Source of the DNA: Lithodes maja
Lineage: Eukaryota > Arthropoda > Malacostraca > Decapoda > Lithodidae
DNA: 64,000 nt
Reading direction: 5' to 3'
NCBI GenBank assembly: GCA_037953745.1
Contig: JBAKBP010006570.1
Span: 1-64,000 of the forward strand
Both the position numbers and the translations under genes were made by a program. Numbering within the stretch: the stretch's first letter is position 1; each line of letters opens with the position of its first letter. Positions 31,736 to 43,391 of this stretch are shown piece by piece. The notes beneath the pieces are model-generated. The model was not told the origin of the DNA, did not search any database, and saw nothing but the letters and a program-made list of their open reading frames with translations.

Positions 31736-32870
31736 AATGTATGTGTCAAAGATGAAGTCGACACGTTTAGAGTTGCTGCAAAGTCCATATGACACCTCCA
31801 AGAAATTATCGTAGAATTCACCAAAGGTGTTCATCTGGGATACCCGCATACGACGAAGGCCTGCCATTACATCAATGATAGTCACTGTATTTGCTGGCTT
31901 CCATTTAGATGGTGGTATATAGTCTGCTTTTTCAAGGTGTTTTTCTAACTCAGTGCACAGTTCACTTTTGTTTGGTTTGGTCATTAGTCCATTCTTGTCA
32001 AAGAGGTAACTGCTGTCAATCAGGTCAAACCCCAGCAAATGTTTCATGTCATATCCTCGGACACGAGCAATGTCATAGATCTTCTGGGTTTCTGCCATTT
32101 GCTTCTTGGTCTCTTTGCTTGTAGACTTATAGGTACTTTGGTCTCCCTTCATGGATTTGAATGTCTTAAGGTTCGTCCTGTGAATGGTATCAAAGATGGA
32201 TCTGTGTTTCATTACGATTCTTTCATTTCGGAATGTTTCATACTTCTTCCTAGATCTTTCATCAAATTCGAGCAGATTGTCACGGATTTCCTTTGTCATG
32301 ATTTCCTGTGTGAGGATGTTGTGAAGCTTGTCTTTGTTTCCTTCACACGGTAACGTCATGGGGTTGTCATGTTCTTTTACATACTCAATCATATCCTGAA
32401 TCAATGTCTCAGATGACCTTGTTGCTGATAAGTTGAACTCGTGGTTTACTAAAAGTTCTGTGCTAGGTGTGACGACTCCACTGACCTGACGTTGGAAATT
32501 GACAACAGCTAACATTTCATGGTAAATGATCTCCCACTGAGCAACGAATTGCTTCTTTTTGGTGCTACCGATGATACCCCCAGCACTCTTCTGGGATCGA
32601 TTTATCGTCTGCTCGAGACACATGTCTGCCCCTACAGCACTGAATGGTCCATCTGTCCGCTTCACCACGAACTTGCCTGCCAGGAAACTCTTGTACACAT
32701 CTTCTGGTAGCTTTCTCATAATTATCTTCTAGGTATAATGAAGCCCATCTAAAATAGTTGACCCTATCACATCCAGCAAATAGCGGCAGCACAGATTGAA
32801 CACTTTGGAGATGGAGTTTCCAGTCTCCCTCACGGTCTGCCCTAACCAAGTCCTTTAGAACAGCCACCAT
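31733..32870 (-). pseudogene. Transposase-like protein, middle part
   Basis: Two frames joined by a slip near 32,715. The upstream frame reads FAGCDRVNYFRWASLYLEDN; the downstream frame reads MRKLPEDVYKSFLAGKF, then FSAVGADMCLEQTINRSQK and GGIIGSTKK. The block with LEQTINR...GGI is strongly conserved in this unnamed transposon family and may supply the catalytic Glu. The remainder is helical and charged. The dominant frame ends at 31,733. Confidence 0.65.
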
Positions 32871-32943
32871 TCTGACGAAGTGGTCCCAGAATGTAAAAGT
32901 CTCTGATGCTGCACTTCTCTGACATCTAAATTTATTGAAGTCT

Positions 32944-33975
32944 TCAATCTGACTCCAAATGAACCTTGCTTTCCTCCCTCTTCTTTTCTGCTACAGAGTT
33001 TTTAAACAGTCTCAGATGCTCAAGCTCATCCCTGTACCTCTCAATTCCTTCCACTTTGAAGAACTCCGCCCACTGCAGCCTTTCTATACACTCAGAGAGC
33101 ATGAACAAACCCTTCAACGACCTCGTATAATGTGATCCATCAAGAACTGATCTTACCACATTTTGGCCAAATGCTTTATACTCTACCAATATAGTTTCTG
33201 CTCCACTGCCATTAATGAGCTTTCCTATCACACCCATGACTACCTTAATCATATGAAAAGAGCCCAGACATAACACCAAGTTATTAAATTCAAATGGTTT
33301 GCTCATGGTGATTTCACGGGCAATGTGATACACCCCCTCATCACATACCACGGGCAAGTGTGTTTGGTCTAGTTGACTCAAAATATTCTGGAAGTTTTTT
33401 AATGCTGTGTTAACTGTGCCATATTCCGTAACAGGGTGGGGAAGGACTGGTAGGAAACCTACAACCTTCTGACACACATTCTCATCAGTAATAAGAGAGT
33501 TAAAGGCACTCCAAGAGGGCAATGTTTGGTCCATAGTTGTTTCTTTAACACCTACCGTCATACATGATAGATCCATTCTACTTACAGTCCAAGCTACGTC
33601 CTTCCTGCTGACACTTTTTGCATGTGATTTGTCTATGTTGTACAGTTCTTCCGGAACTTCGTAGATTGTTGGAAGGCTTGGCTTTTTAGCAGTTTTCGTG
33701 TAAGGAAACAAAGTCTGGCAACCTAACTCTTGTGTGAATTATCTCTCTCTGTGGGTGACACCAGTCTCCGATATCTTAGGCTTACTATTCAGAGTCACTC
33801 CTTGAAGTTTGTCCTGCATAAGAATCATAACAGTGTCATGACTTCCTCCTATGCCAGATAGTGTTCCTTCCTCATGATCAAAATTATCAAAGGCCCCCAA
33901 CGTGAAGCTTGATGTGTTTAAATGACTAGGAAGTGGGACCTGACCCTGACTTGCTTCTGTAACAAATGATGCCAA
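32944..33975 (-). pseudogene. Transposase-like protein, N-terminal part
   Basis: Frames 33,975-33,739 and 33,711-32,944 read in order. First comes AFDNFDHEEGTLSGIGGSHD, then, after a slip near 33,720, PSWSAFNSLI, VGFLPVLPHPVTEYGTVNTA, LPVVCDEGVYHIAREI (a candidate catalytic Asp in CDEG) and LCLGSFHMIKVVMGVIGK. These blocks match the pattern of a transposon protein common in invertebrate genomes. The protein is broken, so the element cannot move by itself. Confidence 0.65.
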
Positions 33976-34440
33976 CTAATTTTAAAAACTTGCCTATGGT
34001 GTACCTAACCAGAATATAAAAGCATTAAACGTTCAATCCATTTACCTATTTTTCACAAATATTTAATTTTGAAAAGTCATAAATTTTAGTTCCTCATCAG
34101 AAAAGGTCATACTTTGACCTCTTGTGACCTTGGGTATTGACCAATCTTATTGTGTTTGTATCCATTGAATAGATAATTCTTTAAGCTTTATTTTGAGTGG
34201 TGAAAGAGCTCTGTAGACCATTTCATTGCCGAGTTATTGCAATTTATGTAACCGTCACACGGAAAAAAGGGAGTTATTTTGATTTCATTAAATTCAGCGA
34301 AAACCCCGAATAACACGATAACTGCCGGGTTTCGGGATGTCTACCCTCGCTAAAAAGGTGTCCCAGTGGACCCTCTAAATAATTCAAGCGGGTGATTTTC
34401 TGGCCCATTCATGCATGCAAACACCCCTTGGCTCCAGGAC
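33968..34440. repeat. Right inverted repeat of the DNA transposon
   Basis: Intact terminal repeat of about 473 bp. It contains ACCGTCACACGG, then GGGAGTTATTTTGATTTC and ends ...CCTTGGCTCCAGGAC. It serves as the reference that shows the left repeat was split exactly by the DIRS element. Confidence 0.85.
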
Positions 34441-35151
34441 TAAAACGTAAAGTCACCAAGTAAGCTACCACGAACAGTGTCATCAAAACAACCAGACACT
34501 CAGTAGGCCTAAAAAAAAAAAAAAAAAAAAAAAAAAACGCGAGAAATGGTAGCAAACCGAGACACCCTCACACACATACCTAGCCCAGCAAACCCCCAAA
34601 CAAGGTAAGCAGCACCACGTCGAAAAAAGTGGAAAACTAGTTCCCCCAAACTAACAGTGACGGGGCGCCACCGAAAAAACACAGGGATAGCTAGGCAACG
34701 TAGGCAACATTAAAAAAAAAAAAAAAAAAAAAATGCAAGGGCAGTTTGTCCAACCCCTAGCGCGGCAGCCATTCGTAACACCAAGCGAAAGCGGATGCAA
34801 ACATAACTATTACTGTAATAAATTAAGTACTAGAGATCGAAGGACCATTATTTGTCGGGAATTTAGATAAAGAGGTTAAATTGCATATCACTGGTACATG
34901 AAAATATCCCAACAAATAGTTATATAATAATTACCAATGAAGTATTCGATGGGTATAATCCAGTCCCTCACACACGGCTAATTCAATTGCATGACATGTA
35001 GGAATGTTCACATAATACAATATCGATACAATGAACTTAGCTTAGAGGACTGGTAATGTAGGACTGTTGATATAGATTAATAATTGTAGCACATGGTGAA
35101 CTATGGGTTGAGTCAGAGCCGGGGGGAAGTTGTTGGCTGTATGGTGTTGAT
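34441..35151. other. Non-coding stretch with poly(A) tracts
   Basis: Contains poly(A) runs at about 34,511-34,537 and 34,712-34,732, possibly retroposed tails, and no recognisable gene. Confidence 0.4.
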
Positions 35152-36006
35152 TGAGAGACTAAAGGGCCGGCGTCCGATCGCTTCGCGAAATTACATATGG
35201 CTGCCAGCTCATAATAATTATAACCCATAACTTGGTTTCATGATACATCTAGAGCTGATGTAGATATTTATACAATACAGTTAATATTTAACCTACACTT
35301 AACCCGGGAACTGCGGGAAGACTCTTAAGAGTTCCCCCGGCGGACTGCGGGAAGACTCTTAAGAGTCAGGGGGAAAAAAATCAATTTAAAACACCGACAT
35401 TTTTTTTTTTTTTTTTTTTTTTTTTCCCCCCTGGGCCATGCAAAATATCACTCCTCTACCTCCCCTCCTTCATTTATCACCTATTTTCCCTGTTATTCCC
35501 TTATTCTGTGGTATATTTTCGTGCTAACAATAGCGAGTTGCAAGCAGGGCATTGTCATCACTGTTAGCAAGCGAGTGCAAGAGAGAGAGAGAGAGTATCG
35601 ATCGACAGTGTCTCTCCAGACTTGGGGAAAAGTGGCGGGAAAGGAGATTGCCTCAGCCATACATTATGTAACTCCCGGCCTGTATCGCCGATTTTGACCA
35701 TCCAAACGCTGTTTCCACTTGTTTTATTGTTGTAACAGGTTAATACCTTTATAATCAACCTATAATAGGCGCATATGGAAAAGTATTAATGCTATTTATG
35801 GTAAAATAAATATTTTAGTGATGGAAACAGCTCAAATACGTGCACACAGGCAGAGGTGTCTCATACCCCCCATGCGCACTTCAGAGGTTAATAATAAACT
35901 ACAATACACAAAGAACTAGTCGAAATCGTACATGCGATACGATACTGCCAAATTCAAATGCCCTATTGGACCTAAAACTGTTGGGATAATTACCCTATTC
36001 CCGACA
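35152..36006 (-). mobile_element. Solo LTR of the BEL family, split by a MITE
   Basis: Matches the LTR at 2856-3121 along its whole length, with a few substitutions, except for the TTAA-flanked insert at 35,303-35,887. No internal BEL sequence adjoins either end. I see no clear target duplication around it (TTGAT against CATGT). Confidence 0.8.
35303..35887. mobile_element. TTAA-flanked MITE, copy A
   Basis: TTAA lies on both sides (35,299-35,302 and 35,888-35,891), and the host LTR sequence is continuous without the insert. It starts CCCGGGAACTGCGGGAAG and ends GCGCACTTCAGAGG. Near the start are two GACTCTTAAGAGT palindromes and a long T tract; a (GA)n stretch lies in the middle. TTAA specificity is characteristic of piggyBac and Kolobok. 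It encodes nothing. Confidence 0.85.
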
Positions 36007-37661
36007 CATGTTATGTTTCTCATAACAACAATGGCGGGGGGGGGGGTCGAGGAGACTTGGCTGTAAACCTCCTCATAATGACAATGTCACGATGATCTGG
36101 CCTTTACTTATGTCTATTGAACTCTGTTATGTTTACAGTCTCTGGATAATGTTGAATTGAATATTCATAGCGTTATTAGTAAAAGGTAGGGATTATTACG
36201 AATTAATAGGGACCCTCCCATTTTCCTTTGCGATCGTGCTGTCATCTCTCGAACGCGCGAATCATTATTTTCAGATTTGTGAAGTCACACTTTCGATCCT
36301 ATCTATCTTTACTCTATGGCTTGCTCTAAGGCCTACTAGACGCTAACGCCATCTGTTGTTGCTATCCGTCAGAATTACGTCAAAAAGTGGATAATCTTCA
36401 AGGACACTACATCCGCCTTATTAGAAACAATTTATTAGGGAAAATAGGCACCAATAGATTCGCCATATTTTTCTCCATATAGTCCGCATGGAGGATTTTC
36501 GTTATCAACAAATTGAAAAATACCCACTTCACAGACAAATACACCAAAAATCTAAGTCAAAGCGGGGGTGTGGGGGCGGCAGCCCCCACCTATAATACTA
36601 GGATAGGTTAGGTAAGGTTGTTAGGTTAGGCTAATGTCCTTTCAAAGGGGTATAGGCTAGTAAACACTAGGATAGCCTATACCCGGTCAGAGGTAAGAAG
36701 AAGAGTCCTGCAGTAGTCTCCTTGAATGCTACCAAAAAGTGGTGGGATCCCAATTACTCAATAACGACAATAACTGGCACTTGCCAGGGGTTGAACATGA
36801 GGGAGAAGGGGGTCCAGAAACCCTCCCCGCCCACCTTTAACACAAAACATACGGCAGTAATTTAGATGATATATAATAAGTTGATACATATAGCCTACAT
36901 TATATTTGGTATATACTATAGAACATTATGTCTTTACATTTCACATCTGCTGTTTTCTTCACTCTCATATCCTCCACTCCTCTCTCTCTCTCCCCCCACA
37001 CTCTGTCTAGACTGAGTCATTTGAACACGATTCATTGCTTCACTGGCATATTATTCATTGATTTAGGTTCAGCTGAGGGATATCGCTTTAGTCCCTTACT
37101 GTGCAGTACCAGGAAGAACAGTGGCAGGATTATTTGAAACAGAAATAGATTTTTTTTTTTTTTTAATATCATGTAATTTATAAAGTCTCTAGATCAAGTG
37201 TTGGGCAACTAAATATATTGTATTGTAAAATACATGTAAAATGTGAATAACATTTTCTTATACACCAAATGAGTCAAGAAATAGGTTGTGTTGATAAGAA
37301 TTATATATATATATATATATATATACAGTATGATATTGTTCTCAGCATTCCCTGTATGTTACACCAGTTCAAATCTTTGAACCTCTAAAGCCAAGTTCTG
37401 GAGCATCTAAATTAATGAACTGTATTGTCTCGTTTGCGTTCGGTACTGATTCAAATGGGTGCCTTGCCATTTATGGTCTTGACTGTACAGTACTTATCAT
37501 ATCATGCATTGTATAAACTGTGTGATTATTCACTATTTAATGACCAAGTATACTTAATTTACTTTGAACTCTAATATAGTGCAATATTAATGTTAAGTTG
37601 AATATATTAACAAATTGCATAGTCCACTTAATTTTAAATACAATTGTCGGCTACTACTCAC
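36007..37661. other. Intron of the cyclase gene (downstream side), AT-rich
   Basis: No exon found. It contains a TATA/AT microsatellite (37,301-37,325), a T tract (37,148-37,164) and a segment at 36,566-36,640 (with GGTTAGGTAAGGTTG) that recurs inverted at about 50,395-50,465. Confidence 0.45.
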
Positions 37662-37773
37662 ATCAGCCAGCTGATCAAATCGACCAAAGAGTTCATTGAG
37701 AAGTCGAATGAGCTCCTGTGCAGTACACTGTGATGCCAGCACAGTGAAGCCCACTATGTCAGCAAACACCATA
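37662..37773 (-). CDS. Adenylyl cyclase exon (C1 catalytic domain, second exon seen)
   Basis: The minus strand has acceptor TTGTTGTTGCAG, then 112 coding bases reading MVFADIVGFTVLASQC, QELIRLLNELFGRFDQLAD, then donor GTGAGT. FADIVGF is the signature of class III adenylyl cyclase C1 domains; its Asp binds the catalytic metal ions. The wording is closest, from memory, to rutabaga/type I calcium-calmodulin-responsive cyclases. The exon starts with the last base of a codon and ends on a codon boundary, so it joins the exon at 41,833-41,951 in frame. The protein is a membrane enzyme converting ATP to cAMP. The second metal-binding Asp (GDCYYC in the family) would lie in the next exon, which I do not see in the window. 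Confidence 0.88.
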
Positions 37774-38325
37774 CTGCAACAACAAATATATTACTTCACT
37801 ACCACCACACTACGGGAACACTCACTTAATTTAATACTTCACACTAACACCATACTACAAGTGACAACAACAGATATATTACTTCTCTACTATCACACTA
37901 TGGGAATATTCACCTAATGAAACACTTCACACATTTCATGACACCTCTCATATGCAATTTTAAGAAAACTAAGTTCCATAAAAGGTATGAATCTAGGTGA
38001 TAACAAATCCTCATTCCAAATTATCACATTGTTCATTATCACTACCTATATGATTATACTTAAATTCCAAAGCTGAATGATATGGATGAACAGTCAGATA
38101 ATGTTATCTTCCTGCTCCACAGTTGGGATCTCAATCTGTATATAACATTTATACAATCTTTATTACACATACATCATTGGGATATATGTTTTAAGCTGTA
38201 AAATTATTTTTTTTTTCATTAAAATTTGTGGGTTAAATAAGCGTGGAAGCAAGAAAGGCAGCCATCTTGAATCAGTGGAGATCAGATTTTTTTTCACTTT
38301 TCCACCAATTTTTAGTATTTTATCA

Positions 38326-39765
38326 TGCTTCCCAGTATCCTGGAAAGAAGCAAACATCCATCCAGTTCCTAAAAAAGGTGCCTCTTCAGATCCATCAAAC
38401 TACAGACCAATAGCTATAACTTCCACTCTTGGTAAAGTCTTTGAAATTATATCAAATAATCATATAATTAAGCATCTTGAGAATAATAATTTAATCAGTG
38501 ATAGGCAATATGGTTTTAGACGATGTCGATCAAATGCAGACATTCTTTGCCTTCTTACACATCAAATCAACCAAGCTACAGACCAACATGGTGAAACACA
38601 TACAATAGCACTGGATATATCAAAGGCATTTGATAGAGTCTGGCATCAATCCTTATTGTCGAAGATGTCACACTACGGCCTTGCATCATTAGTTCCACTA
38701 ATTTCTTCTTATCTTCATAACAGAAAAATATGTGTAATGGTAGATGGCCTATATTCTCAATTTCACTCAATAAATGCTGGTGTTCCCCAGGGATCAGCGT
38801 TGGCCCCAACTCTGTTCCTCATTCATATCAATGATCTCATATCTACCACTCATAATCCAATACATTCCTACGCAGATGACTCAACACTCCACAGTTCCTT
38901 CACATTTACCAATTCTTTCACCCAACCCGATCTTATAAATTCAAAAATAAACACTGCAATTTCTCTGAACCAGGACCTTTCTAGAATCAATGAATGGGGA
39001 CAAAAGAATCTAGTTTCCTTTAATGCACAGAAAACCAAGTACATTCAATTTTCTAACCGACAGAATCTCACTGACTCCTACTGTATATATTTTTTAATGA
39101 TGTAAATATTCCCACTTCCCCTAGTATTGATATTCTCGGTGTAACATTAACTACTAACCTGAGCTGGACACATTATGTTAGAAGCATTGCTAAGAATGCC
39201 TCTACAAAACTGGGACTCCTGTACAGAGTTCGAGAATTCTTCACTGACGAGCAGTTGGCCGTAATATATAAAAGTCATGTGCGTTTTCAGATGGATTACT
39301 GTTCACCTCTGTGGAGTGGTTGCATTGAGGCAGTTGGACAAAATTCAAAACAAAGCTATTAGATTAATCAATAACCCTGCAATCACACAGGACCTTCCCA
39401 CATTATCCATACGAAGAAACGTTGCATCCCTTGCATTATTCTAGATATTTTCACAGCAATTGTTCTGAGGAACTTGCTTCAATTGTGCCGCCTCTCCACA
39501 TCTTTCCCCGTAGAACTAGGGCAGCTGAAAGCGACCATGAATTTACACTTTCTCCTCCACAATGCAGAACTTCTGCTTATCAAAATTAATTTATCCCCAG
39601 AACTACTACTCTTTGGAATTCACTTCCCTCGAGTTGCTTTCCACAAACTTACAATCTACAACAGTTTAAATCCAGTTGTTACAAACATTTTATGAATGGA
39701 GGATGCCTTTAGGCACATGGACCTTTTTTGTTTTATCTGTGTTGTTCCTTCCTCCGTTCATTGTC

Positions 39766-39803
<38 letters not shown>
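38326..39803 (+). mobile_element. Jockey/CR1-like LINE, 5'-truncated copy in the intron
   Basis: It begins at CATGCTTCCCAGTA, the point matching 57,148 in the fuller copy, and runs to a poly(A) tail at 39,771-39,803. The frame reads KEANIHPVPKKGASSDPSNY, ALDISKAFDRVWHQSLLSK, GVPQGSALAPTLFLIHINDL and SYADDSTLHSS, all RT motifs. A shift near 39,085 ends the open frame, but the thumb region continues in another frame (IDILGVTLTTNLSWTHYVRS, MDYCSPLWSG). It is antisense to the cyclase gene. Confidence 0.88.
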
Positions 39804-39808
<5 letters not shown>

Positions 39809-41039
39809 CTAGGCCTATATCAATGCTCAGACCAGCTGGGGGCTGCAGCCCCAAGGTTGGGTTAGGCGTTTTTTGTTTTGTGTGTTGTTGTTTTTTTTTT
39901 TGGGGGGGATGCAGGTCTTAAAATTGTTGGATGATCGATAAATACTAATTTCCAGTGGTCTCAATATACAAAAAACATGAAAAAGATCAAAAACGTAATA
40001 GTATACTAAAATTGCTGTGGAGCCGAAAAGTCACATTGACCTAAAAGTCTTCTTATATCCAATGCCTCTGTTCAACCAGCAGTACTGTAACTACTGTTCA
40101 TTGGAACATGGCTTAAATTTGTGACATCCCATCTTGGTTAGTTAAACTGTGGTAACTTGGAAATTATACAGTAGTACATTTATACCAAGCTGGGCAACTC
40201 ACCCACCACAGGCTTCAAAAGGAACTCACATGGGAGATACGTGCCATGGAAACACAACCTAGCATACATCTAAATATTTATTATTGATAAGCAGCTGTTA
40301 TTGTTCTTATGGCATTAAGTTATTTAGGAATAGCCAGTGATTAATCATCAGTCAATGATTAAGCAACAGTCATAAATTTAAAGGCATTTATTGATTATCA
40401 CCTTCACTGTGGGCGGTGTACTTATACGTCATATGTAAACAAAACAAAACATACTGCGGGCGACGTACCCATATGTTATGGTATTACCGGCTGAGTTGGT
40501 AGCACCGAGCCGCTCTTCTTGTGGCCAGACGTTTCCATAAGCTTCTAAGCTCCCCTAATATCAATATGATCCAAGCATGGGTTATGAGAAGGCCTGTGTG
40601 CAAGAGGTGCTTTAGAAGCTGAAATTCAAGGAAAACAGGTCCATTTCTACTTGTACTTTCGTGACAGCTTTATACCAGGTACGAATGTGAGGTTAATTTC
40701 ATGTTACAGGTCATAACTCATGCCGTCTTCTAAACACAAAATTTTATAAAATAACGGTTTATTTCATCGAGTTATTGCGAGCGTGAAATTTCGAAAGAGA
40801 GAGAGAGAGTGATCATACACCTGCTACGGGGCCCAGCCGCTCGCTGTAAACAAGGAAAGTTTTGCTCAATATTGTTAAGGCCACAAGAGCTCTGAATGAA
40901 TGAAGTAGACATTTATATGGAGAATTTGACCTGATCTTTCCATTGAAACTTGTTTGAATTTGGTCAGGGCTACGGATATGGGGCTCAACCGACGTAAGCC
41001 TATTAAGCAAAAATACTACCAGTTATCATAGAACAGATA

Positions 41040-41470
41040 TTGATTAAGCAGCAGCCATCGGTATACATTAGTGAATCAGATATTTAGGAGCTAATCACTT
41101 ATGAATTAGTGATTGATACTAATATCAATCACTGATTTATCAAGTAATTGATTCAGTAATTTAGTTATTACTGTAGTTAGAGACCGGAATTAATTTAGCA
41201 ACAATACTTAATTTTGCAGTATTTACTAATTATATAAGTGGCAAGAGACATGCATTCATTTAGCAACCAACAATCATTTAGCAGTAGGTATATTTACTGA
41301 TTTAGTGGCAGACATTGATCTGTTTAACAGAACACGCCACACTGATTTAGCAGCAATTAATTTTGAGATAGTAAAGTATGGCAACTAAATCATCAGCAGT
41401 CATGGATTCATCAGCAGTAATTTATTTACTAGCAGTCATTGATTTAGTAAGTCAATTTTTTATGTGCATG
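41040..41470. repeat. Degenerate minisatellite with ATTTAGCAG core
   Basis: Variants of (T)GATTTAGCAGCA and AGCAGTCATTGATTTAG recur irregularly, about every 16-40 bases, over some 400 bp. A related short stretch lies at 40,330-40,400. The unit is too degenerate to give a period by eye. Confidence 0.5.
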
Positions 41471-41832
41471 AAGGAGACAAGAGGAAAAACTGCTTGTAAC
41501 AAGTTATGTATATAACTATAATTTTTGTATTGGTATCCAATGTCACTCTATCCTGATCTTGCCTCACTTGATCGTGTAACTAAGCTAAATCCCTGCCAAT
41601 GAATACTGAGACCCCACCTGAGTCCTGATAATTCTGTAATCATATCATAACTATCACTTAGTTATTATGCTTTATCCGATCTTGCAGCTAATCTATAACC
41701 CTTCTAAACTATATGAGCCAACCAGAAAATATTTAAAATATAACTTGAGAAGCTATCTTGAGTATTAATCATTACACCTTATAATCTTGAAGCTAACCTA
41801 ATACCCAGCCAACGACTATTGAGCTCCCCCAC

Positions 41833-41951
41833 CTGACGTTCTCATGTCGCTGGATGTAGATCTTGTGGAACTGGCTCTCCTGCGGCTTGATGATGTCCGC
41901 CTTCATCTCCATTGCCACGTGTCGGGGCAGCACGGATAGCAGCAGTCGTTC
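41833..41951 (-). CDS. Adenylyl cyclase exon (C1 domain entry, first exon seen)
   Basis: Minus-strand acceptor ...TTTCTCCCTAG is followed by 119 coding bases reading ERLLLSVLPRHVAMEMKADI, then KPQESQFHKIYIQRHENV, with the donor after two bases of the next codon (AG/GTGGGG). LLLSVLPRHVAMEMK is the conserved helix that precedes the C1 catalytic core of animal membrane adenylyl cyclases. Together with the exon at 37,662-37,773 it gives 77 continuous residues with no gap against the rutabaga pattern as I remember it. The transmembrane exons should lie above 41,951 and are not visible here. The gene is very likely functional, since both splice sites and the frame are clean. Confidence 0.88.
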
Positions 41952-42821
41952 CTAGGGAGAAACACAAGGGTTAATGTCTTAAAAATTCACAATAGCATGG
42001 ATATATTTATAGAAAAAATAGACCTACAGACCAACATATAAATACATAAAAAATATATAAATAAATATATAAATAAAAATTAAAACTATATTTTCGACTA
42101 TGAAGAGGGTGCATACCTTACAACATTGGTTTACTTTTATTGAGCACGCCCCTGTAACAACCCCCATTCCACACCCCTATCAGGACATTCTGGACCCAGA
42201 CATCCTGATGCACATATAACCAGTTCAAACCCTGAAGAACTATGCTTGGGCCTGGCCCACATCATATCAGGAAGAAGCCCCCATCACCACAGAGCCCATC
42301 CCACTATGTCCCTGCAACTGCAAGCCCCAGCGCCCTGCCATATTGACACACGCCTATACAACTTGAACCGGATCAAGGGGCAAGACGGTAGAAGGAGGGA
42401 GACAAGACAGGTGATTGGCCAGGCTGAATTACCTGACCTTCCACCTTACCTGTCCAAGGAATACCCGGATTCAGGATTAAAGGACGAGTACTAACAATCG
42501 CCACGCAACCTGATTGGTCGGCCAGGAACATCTCCAGCACGACATGGTCCTGAACCGGCATATATAAAGACCAACACCTCTCAGCAGGCAGAATACGATA
42601 TGCTCTCCCTCAGCTCTCCACAAGCACCCTCCCTCAGTCACCCCTAAGTACCTACTCTGAGCTACCCATGAGCATACCTGCCCCTACCACCCTTTCTCAT
42701 GCTACGTTAACGATACCGAAAGTATGCTGCATCCCGCAAACTTTGAATATGGACGCCATATTGACTCTTGTATTTGCACTGTATGTCATAGTACATTATT
42801 GCTTGTACACTTCATTATTAA
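41952..42821. other. Upstream cyclase intron sequence
   Basis: Contains an AT-rich stretch (42,000-42,090) and a C-rich part with a TATA-like GCATATATAAAGACC at about 42,558, possibly from an old LTR. The overlapping frames at 42,246-42,494 and 42,373-42,561 show no protein family I recognise. Confidence 0.4.
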
Positions 42822-43391
42822 CCCTTCCTGCCCGGGCAGCATTTTGAAAGGACGCACCTTGCGAAAGCCCGGAGCCTGGGCATCCTTTTAAAATCTGTAT
42901 GCTTGAAAGCGTCCTTAACCCTTCCTGCCCGGGCATTTTAAATTGCCGTAAATTGCGAAAGCCAGGAGCCCGGGTGGCATTTTAAAATCTATATGCTTGA
43001 AAGTGTCCTAAGCGTGCTTTGAAAGCCGTGTGGCGAAACGTTTGTAAACAAGGTCGATCATAGCGCCACCAAGCCTCAACTACATCGCTTATCAGTCCGA
43101 CCTTGTCCGCCATTGCCAGTTATAGCGAAAATTAGTCTTCCAAAGTGTCCGATATGGCTAAATATGCAGCAAAACTCTCTCCTCGGAAATTGTCATCACA
43201 CCTGAACCAGTTGACTTAGAGAGCTCTACTCAACGCCAGTCTACAGATACAAGTAAGGGTTACATTTTGAGATTCATGCGAATTCTCTATTAAATTAACA
43301 AAAATAGCCCCATGTTTACATACAAAGTTTTTTGGCCAGATCGCCCGGATAGGACTATCGACATCTATAAATGCTGCCCGGGCAAGGAGGG
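42822..43391. mobile_element. TTAA-type element with 23-bp inverted repeats
   Basis: Left end CCCTTCCTGCCCGGGCAGCA and right end (inward) CCCTCCTTGCCCGGGCAGCA form inverted repeats matching at 21 of 23 bases. TTAA is on the left (42,818-42,821) and TAAA on the right (43,392-43,395), a decayed TTAA. The left terminal motif is repeated inside near 42,920. It is non-coding. The ends are consistent with piggyBac-like non-autonomous elements. Confidence 0.7.

Larger units (their letters stand above)
30096..34440 (-). mobile_element. DNA transposon with long inverted repeats (main part)
   Basis: The long inverted repeats are 30,096-30,408 (plus the detached 16,491-16,655) and 33,968-34,440, about 470 bp each, with TA outside both ends. 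Between them the minus strand encodes a transposase-like protein in broken frames and a downstream part with a nuclease-like domain and a Cys-rich tail. The family is widespread in invertebrates as unnamed proteins. I do not assign a superfamily: a PIN/XPG-like nuclease part would suit Academ-type transposons, but this needs a profile search. Confidence 0.75.
37774..41832 (-). other. Cyclase intron with LINE and satellite
   Basis: About 4.06 kb between donor AG/GTGGGG at 41,832 and acceptor GCAG/T at 37,774. It contains a Jockey/CR1-like copy (38,326-39,803), T and A tracts near 39,890 and a degenerate repeat (about 41,040-41,470). The remainder is AT-rich and uninformative. Confidence 0.7.

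Noticed and set aside
40490..40530. tRNA-like phrase GGCTGAGTTGGTAGCACC
   Set aside because: An A-box-like start without a B box or a foldable tRNA body.
42150..42815. Possible solo LTR with TATA box (TGTAACAACCCCC ... GCATATATAAAG)
   Set aside because: No matching right border or target duplication could be placed, so it is left as intron sequence.
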